This document shows, piece by piece, positions 27,701 to 38,300 of a stretch of DNA of 64,000 nucleotides. Origin of the DNA: Crotophaga sulcirostris (lineage: Eukaryota; Chordata; Aves; Cuculiformes; Crotophagidae); contig VYZB01000077.1 of the NCBI GenBank assembly GCA_013397455.1, positions 740,081-804,080 of the forward strand, read 5' to 3'. The number at the start of each line of letters is the position of its first letter. The first letter of the stretch is position 1. The notes below the pieces were generated by a model. That model had not been told where the DNA came from, made no database searches, and was given only the letters and a program-made list of their open reading frames with translations. The translations under genes were made by a program, and so were the position numbers.

Positions 27701-29153
27701 TACAACATGAAATGCTATGTTCAATCTAAGGACACATTATCTTACCCATTGAGTGGTATCCTGTTAAGTATACTATGAACTAGTCAGGAATATATTTGAA
27801 ATAATGGAACAGAGTAGGCCTTAATTTTACACAGTCCTGAAGGACACCTGAAATCTTTGTGAGGTCAATGCTTTGAACAACAAATACTGATTTCAATGTG
27901 ATTTATGGAAATGTGACTTATGAAATAACCTCATAAGAGCTCTGTTTAACAGGCAAATTGGAATATTTGGGACCTGCATGCTTGGGGCTTATCTACCAAA
28001 ATACAAATGGCAACGAGGAGTGTAGCAAGTGCTAACAAGGAGTTTAGGAAGCAGGGATGCTTTTATCTTTCCCCACTACATATTCTTATGCTGGCTGGGC
28101 AAAGCACTAATGTGCTGTCTAGACATTTATATAGAAGCTGATTTTATTTGTACGATGGTGAATTACATAAATGACTAATTACCCTGTATCTTACATGAGA
28201 CATCTTTGACTGCCATATATTTTATTGAGATGAGCATATTAAGAGGCATAAACTCTATATGGTAAATCCTGAAAAGTCCCATGTAACTTAATTTTCATAC
28301 ATAAGAAATGCAAAACAGTCTTTCCAGTGTACGATTTTTTTTTCCCCAGGAAGTAAATTCATTAGAAAAAGAAAGCTTTCTAATGTAGTGACAGGGAGCA
28401 CAATCTAGTCACCTGCATGTGGGATTGGGACTCACAAATTGTGTTTTCAGCTGCCACTAGGCAGACCTAATTTACCCATCTTTTAGAAAGCCTTATGAGA
28501 AACATTTTAATCATGAAGGGAGGGATTCATCCTACTTAATGTCAGCTATCGGAAGTTAGGCAGATAGTACTATCCTCAAGGCGGTGATTACAGTCAGAGG
28601 AGCGGGGCGCCTCCTTGAGATATCTGTGGTAAGATTGTGCCCACGACCCTTGAGAACCTCCCATCTCTGGTGGTTGACTTCCAAGAGACCAAAGACACCT
28701 GGCTTAGACCTTGTTTATAGCTTTCTGAAGTGGGGTGGGCTGAATCACACATTTCTTTCAAGAGGTGAGCCAAGGATTTAAAATTTGGATTTGGAGACTA
28801 AGTTTTTCACCAAATCAGGTCTATGTGATGCCTTTGCTTCTCTTCAGCCTATTACAGAGAAAGGGTCCCACAGGTATTTAGACTAGTACAAAGCTCAGTC
28901 AGGACAAACTGATGAAAATTTCTCTGTGCGATATAGAACCCCCAATTGATATGACTGACCGATCCTGAAGGCAGCTGAAAATATGAGATACTTCGCACAG
29001 GTTTGCAACTTTACTGTTCCAACATCCGGTAAGCACAAAACCTGACATGAGAACAAAGCTATCAACCTGCAAAAATGAGATTTTCCTTATTGTCAACAGG
29101 AAGTATTCCAGATTGGATACCTCATATTCGTCTGGTGCCCTGCAACGCCATTT

Positions 29154-30327
29154 TCATAGAATCATAGAATCATAGAATTACTCGCGTTGGAAGGGACCCA
29201 AAGGGATCATCAAGTCCAACTCCTATCCCTACACAGGACACCTCCAACATTCACACCATGTGACTGAGGGCATTGTCCAAATGCCTCTTGAATACTGGCA
29301 GACTCTGTGCCATGACTACTTACTTCCCTGGGGAACCTGTTCCAGTGCTCCACCACCCGCTGGGTGAAGAACCTCTTCCAAATATCCAATCTAAACTTCC
29401 CCTGGCACATCTTCCTGCCATAATCTCTAGTCCTACCACAGGTCACCAGAGAGAAGAGATCAGCACCTGTTTCTCCTCCTTCCTTTGTGAGAAGGCAGTA
29501 AACAGCTATGAGATCCCCTCTCCGCCTCCTCTTCTCCAGGCTGAACAGACCAAGTGCCTTCAGCCGCTCCTCATACAACTTCCCCTCTAGACCTTTCATC
29601 AGCTTTGTGGCCCTCATCTGGACACTCTCCAGTAGTCTTACATCCCTTTTATACTGTTGTGCCCAAAACTGAACACAGTACTTGAGGTGGGGCCTCACCA
29701 GTGCAGAGCAGAGAGGGACAATCACCTCCCTTGACCAGCTGGCAACACTGTGCTTGATGCACCTGAGGACATGGTTGGCCCTCCTGGCTTCCAGGGCACA
29801 CCGTTGGCTCATGTTCAACTTGGCATCGACCAGAACCCCCAGGTCTCTCTCCGCAGGGCTGCTCTCCAGCCTCTCACTCCCCAGTCTGTTCGTGTATCCA
29901 GGGTTGCCGTGTCCCAGGTGCAAAACCCGGCACTTGCCCTTGTTAAACTTCACGTGGCTGGTGACTGTCCAGCTCTCCAATCTGTCCAGATCCATCTGCA
30001 GTGACTCTTTGCCCGTAAGAGTGTCGACAGCTCCTTCCAGTTTTGTGTCATTGGCAAACTTTGTCAATAAACCTTCAAGTCCTTCATCTAGGTTGTTTAT
30101 GAAGATATTGAAGAGCACTGGCCCCAGGATGGATCCCTGTGGGACCCCACTAGTGACTGGACACCAGCCTGATGTAACCCCATTCACTGTGACTCTTTGA
30201 GCCCAATGTATCAGCCAATTGTACATCCATTGCATTGTGTTTATCCAGCTGTATTCTAGACATTTTGGTTATGAGGATACTGTGAGAGACGGTATCAAAG
30301 GTCTTGCTGAAATCCAGGAAAATTTTG
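29154..30327 (-). mobile_element. CR1 LINE, 5'-truncated copy with ORF2 C-terminal half
   Basis: The left edge carries three copies of TCATAGAA-type tail repeat (ATTCTATGA on the minus strand), then a CR1 3' untranslated block with GTTGGAAGGGACCC and GATCATCAAGTCCAAC. About 55 bases further in is the stop of a 341-codon ORF2 fragment. The right edge fades out near 30327, just after codons for reverse-transcriptase motif A (a FSK-FDTV-like segment). The 5' three-quarters of a full CR1 is therefore missing, which is usual for LINE insertions. CR1 normally leaves no clear target-site duplication and none was seen. The intact reading frame and the readable tail suggest a fairly young copy. Confidence 0.97.
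29210..30235 (-). pseudogene. CR1 ORF2 fragment: reverse transcriptase C-terminal half
   Basis: A 341-codon open frame ending at the natural CR1 ORF2 stop. Residues 28-42 are motif B (TSGVPQGSILGPVLF). Residues 60-63 are motif C, read here as FAND instead of the family's FADD, so the first of the two metal-binding aspartates is asparagine. Residues about 95-108 (VKFNKGKCRVLHLG) are motif D, then LGVLVDAKLNMS, and a thumb/C-terminal region with RPHLKYCVQFW, RRGDLIAVYCLL and FTQRVVEHWNRFP. The methionine at 30235 is not a real start. Upstream, the motif A segment (about 30266-30326) is in a different frame, so a one-base frameshift lies near 30240-30265. The endonuclease and the N-terminal RT are absent. 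With the truncation, the frameshift and the changed catalytic residue, this copy cannot support reverse transcription. In a full element the protein nicks the target and copies CR1 RNA into DNA. Confidence 0.95.
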
Positions 30328-33300
30328 AATCAAAATAGACAATAATAATAGGAAGGCCTTCAGATAGTTGCCTAGATCATGCTGGGTAACTCAGAGTCAT
30401 CAGAGATAATGAGGAAATGACTGATTGAGAATATGAAAAATGTTTAGTTTAAACAGTAGAAATTATATTTGACAAGAACTTCTTGAAATCATATTCCCAT
30501 CTGGCCTTCCTTAAACAGTCTCCTTCTTGAACTTTGTTATGTCCTTTAAATTAAACAGATTGAAAGCTTCTTGAAAACTCAAAGAATCAATAACACTCAA
30601 AGATGCTGTGGTTAAGATGGAAAGCAGTGCAGGGTACATAATGTTGCATCAGCAGCCTGAATTGTTAAATCCCGATTAATACATATACAAAAACATAAGG
30701 TTAAATTCTATAATACTGGTTAGGCTAAATATATTGAGATTGGGTTTTATTATTCCCAAATAGAAAGCTCTGTATATTAAAAGAAAAGTAAATGCGTGCA
30801 TTTTACTAAAAGATATTTGGGAGTATACAGACCAGCTTTAGCAAAATTATAGAGATTGACCTCAATGTGACACAAGCCATCTCCACAAAGTGTTCTTTTC
30901 TTATATTTTCCATTTTCCTTTCATGTAAATCAAGTTAATCCAAATATAAATAGTGTAAAATATAATGAATAACTGTTGTGAGGTCAGAAGTGGGTCAAAG
31001 ATGGATAAAGAAGGACTAATCTGAAGACCAAAGGCCACTGTATTTCAGACACACAGGTTTAAAGGCAGAGGAACTCTATAAATCGTAAATGAAATTTGTC
31101 AGGCTGAGGCTAATATTACTGACATCCTTTTCTGACCATCACAATCTAAATTCACTTTGCTGCTACATGCATCCACCTGTGTGAGAAACACTACTGAAGT
31201 GAAAACACAACATGCTATATGGGAATTGATTTCTTGTCATCATCCACAACAAATGCATTAACTCACTCAATTTAATGAATTAGTTTGATTCAGGTTCATT
31301 GATTTTCCTTAGTTTTCTGTGCTAGGTAGTAGTCTCACTTCATTATAACATGGCAGAAGAATGCAACCAAATATCACATGTCTATTCAAAGACTGGTGTC
31401 ATTTAATATTCTCCAGCTCTGAATAACTGAAACACCTATTTTTAACGCAGTGACAAGACATACTACTATTTTTACACATATCAGTATCAGAAATTCCTAA
31501 TACGATTCATCTAAAAAGTGTAGCTTTAAATACCTGCTGATGAAATGCAGAAAAATTAGAAATTTGATTAAACCTTGTCCGAGGTCAGAGTTCTACTGTT
31601 TTACAAAGTTATCAGAGCCCAGTATTGTCTGCCTTGCCTCCTCATTTTGTTATTTAAATTTTGTTGCCATTTAGATACTCAGTCTTAGGACAGTAACAGC
31701 ACATACAATGAAAGCACAATACTGCTGGAAAACTGCTTACAGAGTCTGTGCAGGGGACAAGCCACAGCAGGGCATTTTACTCTAAGCCAATTGTTGCAGA
31801 TTGATCCTAAGAAAGAACATAAAGGGAAAACTCGTAAAAGACTAAAAATTCAGTACATGTCCAAACATCTGCACTTTAATGACTTCAATTATGGAGGAAA
31901 TGACTGCATTATGGATAACGCTGCCCTGGCTAATACAGTCTCTTCTTCCTCCAAAAGGCATGCAATTCAGGACTCCCAGTTTGTGCTCTGTGCTTTAGCT
32001 CACAAATCATTGTACTGGATGAGATCTACATCCTCTAACAAACAGCTACCTCAAGTTTTGTGACTGCCACAAGAAAATTTCACAAACTTACCTACTTTTC
32101 AACCTTCCTTTGCTGTGTAGCAGGCTGAACTGCAGTCACATTTAAGGGCATATCCAAAGCTATTTCTTCTGCTTGATTTTAAACCCCTAGGTTTTAGATG
32201 CTTAGCACATCTATCTAAATTTATTGGTAATAGATGGTGATAATTGTCCCTGAAAATGAAATCCCACGTGAATGGACTTCAACACACAAGTACTGGAACT
32301 TCATGTGCCAGAAGCACTACTTCAGAGTTGTGGCCCGATGTTACTGCTCGACTAGGGCAGTGCTGTCAGACGTCTCCTCAACGACCAAGAACAATCAAGA
32401 ACACTTCCCTTTTTTTTTTTTTGCAACTGACACGATCCTGTCCATTTGGAAGATCCTTCCAGCATTGAAAGAGTGGAGCCATGGGTAAAGCACAGGGTGC
32501 CACTGTTTGTCCAGAAGGTGGTTTTGTGGAAGAATATGCCACAGGTAGCCAGTGTGGAGGATGAGCAGAAACATTTTGGTCCCTCCACTCCAGTGCGAGT
32601 AGCCAGCTCAGTCTCTGTGGGACTGAGATTTCTCTGTTCAAGCTCTGAGAAGAAGAAACCAGGATTCTGTAAGCAATTTTATATTCTTCATATTACTGGA
32701 CTAGACCCTCAGCTGGTAAAAATCAATACTAACCAAGATGATATTTTTTGGTCAATGTACATCACTTGAGTATGTGATCCGTTGTATTTTCCAGTGTTGA
32801 AATATCTGAAGTAAAAGGATTAAGGTATTTGTTACCTTAGCCTCTCAGTTCAATTTGCTGCAGAGTACTGACAAAGTTATACAGAAACTTCTCTTTGATC
32901 ATTAGGTGACAGACATAGAGCAAGTGTCACTTTGAAAGGGAAGATGAAAATATAAAATATAAAAACTCTTCTGAGAGCTTATACATTATCGCAGAACATT
33001 TCTCCTGAATTCCTATTTAGGAATTAGTGTTTGCTGCAGTGAGTGAGCCCAGGTGCACTGGCTGACATCCACTTGAGTAATTACATTCAACCCAATGTGC
33101 AGTTCTCTTTTCAGAGGAGCAATGTATTCTCTCTTCATCCTGACACATTGTACAGTGGTGGCGCCTATTATTTCAAAGCTGCACCCTGCCTCAGAGACAG
33201 CTGCACTTTACTGATAGCTGAAGCAATCCTTGTACTCACAGTTCATATTGTCTTTCAGACTCTGCTCTGCTTCATAGAACAAACTTGCATATTGCGTAAC

Positions 33301-35071
33301 GTGTAAAAGTGCTTACCCTCTTTTGAAAACAGCTTTGATAGGCACAGATGAGCAAGTGAGTAACCTGGGTAATACTTAGTCCTTCCATGACTGTAAGGAG
33401 TGAGAAAGCATAAAGGGGAAGGAAGATCTCAAGATCCTAACAGTCAGCTTTTGTGTCGAGACACCATTATAATATCCCTTTGTAAACTTGCTTGAAAAAG
33501 TAGATAACAGCTCACATTGCATCTTCCTCACCCACCAGTCAGTCAGATATGCACAGAACTTCAAAATGCATTATTTTTCCTGAAGACAACAAATTTCCCG
33601 CAGTCGTTTTGCATGTCTAATATCCCACCTGGAGTAAGTACAACATAGCATCCTTATTACTCAGCCTACCTTTGCATTAGGAAAACTATGTTGCCACTAA
33701 ATACTGGTTAATATCCCTAACTAATGTGTGAGTACATGCAGGGACTGGACCTGAGTGAAGTCAAAGAGTAAGACAAGAATGACACAAGAATGATCTTAAC
33801 ATTCATCACTGTTCTAATTTTTTAAGTCTTCTACTTTGATTTGTTATCCTCCTTCCCTTTTTCCTTCATCAGCTAGAGCGTTCTGTATCAATGCTATAAT
33901 TTCTTAAGTTGGTTCCAATACCAAGATAGGTTTGCTTCTAAGTCCATTAAACGTCTTAAGATGTTTAGCCACAAGGTGAAGAAAAGGACATTTTGTTCTG
34001 CTGTGGAAGTAGCGTAACTGTGCATTGGTGTCTGATGCCATACCATGGCATTCCTCCATCCGCTTCTTTAAATCAGTGGCTTCCATTTTTTTAGCAGTTT
34101 CTTTCTTTTAGTTCATGTCTGAACCTAGTTGAACATCTCCAAAATGATACAGACAGAGCCAAATTCTATTCTGGTATATGACTGGCTGCTAGTAAATCGT
34201 GACATACTTTTTACTTCATTAGGATTTTACTAGACAAGCTGTTATTACCCATGATGCCATCATGGGGCAACAAAAGTTTTTTACGAGAACAGCGTACAGG
34301 AAGAGTTGTTCCTACATAAAAAAACCACTAACAGATATATTTATTTTATTACCATTCAACATATGGGAGGGAAAAATAAACCCAACGGTCTATTTGCCAA
34401 ATGGAAAAGAACCAAGTTGGTTAGAAGGGAAAAATTATTTTCAAACTTCTGACAAGATTTTACAATTAACAAAGAAATGTGAAAGTAAAATAAACAAACC
34501 AGAAAAATATGCAATTGTTCTCTTTTTACCATCACTGTTTATTCCTCCTAATAGTCTTGTTTACTCCTTTCCTCCTCTTTTGATCTGACTAGATTGTGTT
34601 GCCACCCCTTTCACTGGTTTTCATTGTAATTTCACATTTGGACAAAGAATAGAGGAACTGAAGAAAGTTGTTGATATGTAAATAACAGCTTTGAAGATAG
34701 AAGTACCAGATTGTTCCTAAAAAGAAAAAAAAGTAATTGCTCCTTTTTTTTTTTTGTCCAGATTAAAAAAAAAAAATCCTGATGTATAATTCAAATGGTG
34801 CCTGAAATCAAAGATTCCATTATCTCTGAAGAATAACAATTTCAGCCAACCCAGGTACTTCCAGAGAGCTGTGGAAATAGTAATAAGAGTGCAAAATGTT
34901 ACGGTCTAAATGTTGTTGATGAAATTGCTTATTTCAACCCTATTTCAGTTTCCATATATTTCATTACAAGCACCTTTTGACAGGACATTTTAAGAGATGT
35001 GATGATTTTCTCCTGCATAAAAACAACTGAAGGTCCGATTCTGATGCCTTTGCTCCCAGTAAGTGGTATCT
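30328..35071. other. Non-coding stretch, no gene recognised
   Basis: About 4.7 kb without a recognisable gene. The part at 32230-32700 has more CpG than its surroundings and open frames on both strands (107 codons plus at 32446-32769; 87 codons minus at 32378-32641), but no domain I know and a T12 tract in the middle. A 108-codon plus frame at 34262-34588 (MGQQKFF...) is the tidiest orphan frame here, yet it lacks any identifiable family signature or flanking gene structure. The facing T and A tracts are at 34744-34776. Confidence 0.55.
34744..34776. repeat. Facing T12 and A12 tracts
   Basis: Twelve T at 34744-34755 and twelve A at 34765-34776 are separated by nine bases (GTCCAGATT), giving a simple 12-bp A:T hairpin. 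It is probably a chance pairing of two homopolymer tracts in an AT-rich area. Confidence 0.7.
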
Positions 35072-35320
35072 GAATCACAGAGTCACAGAGTTGAAAGGGA
35101 CCTCTGAAGGTCACCTGGTCTAACCCCCTCCCGCTCAAGCAGGGTTACTTAGAGCTGGTTGCCCAGGACTGTGTCCCGACAATTTTTGAATATTTCCAAG
35201 GATAGAGGCTTCACCATCATCTTGGGCAACCTGTGCCAGTTCTCGGTCACCCTCACAGTGAAAAAGTCTTTTCTGATGTTCAGATGGCAACTTCTGTGTT
35301 TCAGTTAGTGCCCAGGCACA
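35072..35320 (-). mobile_element. CR1 LINE 3' end, 5'-truncated
   Basis: It starts with an AATCACAGAGTCACAGAG tail, followed by TTGAAAGGGACCTCTGAAGGTCACCTGGTCTAACCCCC, CAAGCAGGGTTACTTAGAGC, GGTTGCCCAGGACTGTGTCC, and then GTGAAAAAGTCTTTTCTGATGTTCAGATGG. This is the classic reverse complement of the CR1 ORF2 end and 3' UTR. Similarity ends near 35320. Only degraded ORF2 coding remains (the end that in an intact copy reads RVVEHWN...). It belongs to a different and older-looking CR1 subfamily than the copy at 29154. Confidence 0.95.
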
Positions 35321-38300
35321 GTTCCTCTGATCCCAAAGACATTCTCCCCCGAATTACAGAATTTCTGAGAGGTAGGTTGCAAAGCTCACTGAAGTCAACA
35401 GTCAGTAACTTCTGCACTTCTGGGTTTTGAGCAGGACCCTGTCCACCCTCTAGCAACTGCGGTGTAGTATCATGTGCATTATTAAGGCCATATTTCTGTA
35501 TGAAATCTGTCCATGATTCACAAGGATAGCCACTTTCACTTTTCACTGAGACACTAATACTTTAGTCCAAATATGCAGTTGGTGGTGTATAGGTAATACG
35601 CAGATTATGAGTTGCACTTGCACAAATGTCATGAAATGAGCCTTAATAATGAAAGGGACTTAATGCAAAACAGCCTCAAAAAGGAGTAATTGTTGCTGAT
35701 TCATGCTGGCTCCAGATCTTGCCCCAGAATACCCAGCTTGCCTGTGAAAGCTATCACCTCTGATGGTGAAATATGTTTACAGGTAAGAAGGGACCATTTG
35801 CAGTTATCTGCACTGAACAAAGAGAATTCTTGTGTCATTTCAACAACAAGACTTCAGTTTAATGATGTTGCCTTGATACTGTTAGTTGAGGAGTATTCAT
35901 GATGCCTAGCCACAGGGACTTAAATATCGTCCAAAATCACAGTTGCCAATCCATCCATTCTGAAGAGAAGGGCACCACTTTTGCTGATATTGTTTGCCCG
36001 AGCTCTTTGCATGCGATTTAAAAATTTTCTGAATGTTAAGCAGGGCAGATTGTTGGCCATGACCAACAGATAGCTAATACATATATATGGGTCAAATGCA
36101 GTAAGACTAGAGAGTCCTGGATGTATCAAAGTTGGTTTAAAAACACAGTACATAGCACTTACTGCCTTTATACCAGCTTGTTTTGATCAGTTTTCTTGCA
36201 CAGACAAGAGACAAAGGCAGGGCCCTCAAGAGGCACATGAAAAGCACGGCTCCTAAGAACTAAAGAACAGTGAGCTTTGGGTATCAAACCTAGTTGGCAA
36301 TCTACCTGCATTACGTTCTTTTTTTTCCCCTGTGATTGTAAATATTCCCATGATCCTAGTCTGTGGCTCCAAGGGTGAAAATGACCTCCTAGTTTCTTTA
36401 CTTAATTTTTTCAGGCTCAAGCTGGCAGTCAGGTACTCCCACACTACTCTGTGCCCCTACTCTACCATAACCACTTTTGTTTGCTTTCTTGCCATCTCTC
36501 TCATTCAGTCCTTCTTTATTCTTGCTTATGAATCTTCCTAATTCACCACATCTTTTTGTGAAAAACTGCACTCATTTGCTTTCTCACCCTACATCTTCTT
36601 CATCTACTTATGCTGAAAGAACGCAAAGATATCTTGTTTTCCTATAAAAAACCAGCATTGTGAAAAACTTCTGTTGTTGCTAACCATGGCAATACTATAG
36701 TCTCTTGTTGCTGATAGTCACTAAGAAGATGACAGATCAGACTTTAAGCAATGCATAACTTGTTTTTTTCTATCTGTAGTTTAGAAACAAATCTAATTAA
36801 ACAGCCTAAATGTCAGATAAGAAAAGATATTCTTATGTCCCTACTAATTCTGAATTAGTGCCAAGTTCATCAGACAACATGAGCTACTTATTTTTATTTA
36901 CCTTTTGAATATCAGGCATCTTGACTGTTTATTACTGGCAATCCTCAACCAACATTTACCATAATGCAGAACTGTAACCTTCTGGAAAGCAGAAGTCAGC
37001 ATCACTTCACCAGTTTTCAGAATATGGATAGAAACAACAACAGATCAAACTGTTTCCATTAAAGTGTCTTGAAAAGACAAACTGGGCTGTTTAGCAGATG
37101 CCAGTACATAATTTGTGAACCTGAACCTGACCTTTACCTGAGATCCTCCTGAGTTTCCCCCCAGTTTTCTCCAAAAGGTGAACATTTAACTGTTTCTGAA
37201 CTCTCAGAAAGAGTCTCTGACACACACTTTCACACACTATGACACTTTACATAGCTCTTAGACAACAGATGGCTGCAATACTGGATATATTTCCACTCAT
37301 TCACTGGTGGGTAGCAAGATTTAAAAACAGGACACTTTATTCAGTTTGGGTAGTTCAAATAAAAAATTTCTGAATCACGGTGATTTTTATTCATAAAGAG
37401 AATCAATAGTGCTCTCCCAGAAGCTACCAAGCTTCTTTTTCCTTCTTCTACAGGAGGAACTCAAATGCTTTTCCCTCTGGCATTCTAGAGCAGACCTTGT
37501 ACTACCACTGGCATCCAAGACAGCTGTGCTTCTTTCAGGCAGTGAAGAGATTTGCATTTTATTGTGGACTACTTTGGCCCTATGTGTCCATTCACTGAAG
37601 CAGCTCAGAAGGACACTCCATCCCAATGCATGGGACAAGCATAAGGTAGAAACTACCATAGGCATATTCTGCAGGAGACTGTTTGGACCTGAGCATCATA
37701 TTACACTTGTGTCTGAAGCTGCTGCAAAACTATGTGCTCAAGTGCCAGGCTGAATCAGTACCTGAAATGAATTCTCCATCTGAAGCAATTCAGACACTCT
37801 CTAGTGGGGTGTCGTGTTTTCTCGTCTTGCCCTTGTCCTTTAAGAATGCCCTTGGCCACTGCCAAGCAATTTAGAAACGAACAAACCTCTCTCAGTGTTC
37901 ATTTGACTGAAACCAGAATTAAATATTACTCTCATCTCACCCGCTTCCTGTTTGTGTCTAAGTCCAGGATAAGAATAAAGAGTCTGAAGTCTGTGCTCTT
38001 CAGGGTAGATTACAGGGAAAAAATGGGTGGTTTGAGAAATTCCAAGTTACTCACTTTTTTTCCAGTGTGAGTTGAGTTTAAAATGGTTTAAATCCCTGGA
38101 CTTTAAACTCATCCACTCCTAAAATATATATTTATATATTTAATGGCATATAATAGCAATAATCCCATCTCTGAGTAGACTGGAAGATTAAAGCTTCTGC
38201 CAATCTACTGAGCAAACAGTCATGCTGCAGCTTCATACATGCTCTCTGTATATTCCAAGGCAAACAGCTTGCTTTTAATTAAAGCACAACTTGGACAAAT

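Larger units (their letters stand above)
14076..29153. other. Non-coding AT-rich stretch, no gene recognised
   Basis: About 15 kb without a recognisable gene. Islands of higher GC occur near 14230-14420, 15230-15310, 16430-16770 and 17150-17230. They give overlapping open frames on both strands (for example 134 codons on plus at 16265-16669 and 129 on minus at 16952-17341), none with a domain I recognise. A hairpin lies at 18064-18095 and a possible MIR-like trace at 24690-24740. The 28090-28270 block is balanced, AT-rich, and carries several ATTA-type motifs. The rest is featureless to me. Confidence 0.6.

Noticed and set aside
29273..30200. Plus-strand frames of 84-172 codons over the CR1 copy
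   Set aside because: These are antisense shadows of the CR1 ORF2 fragment.
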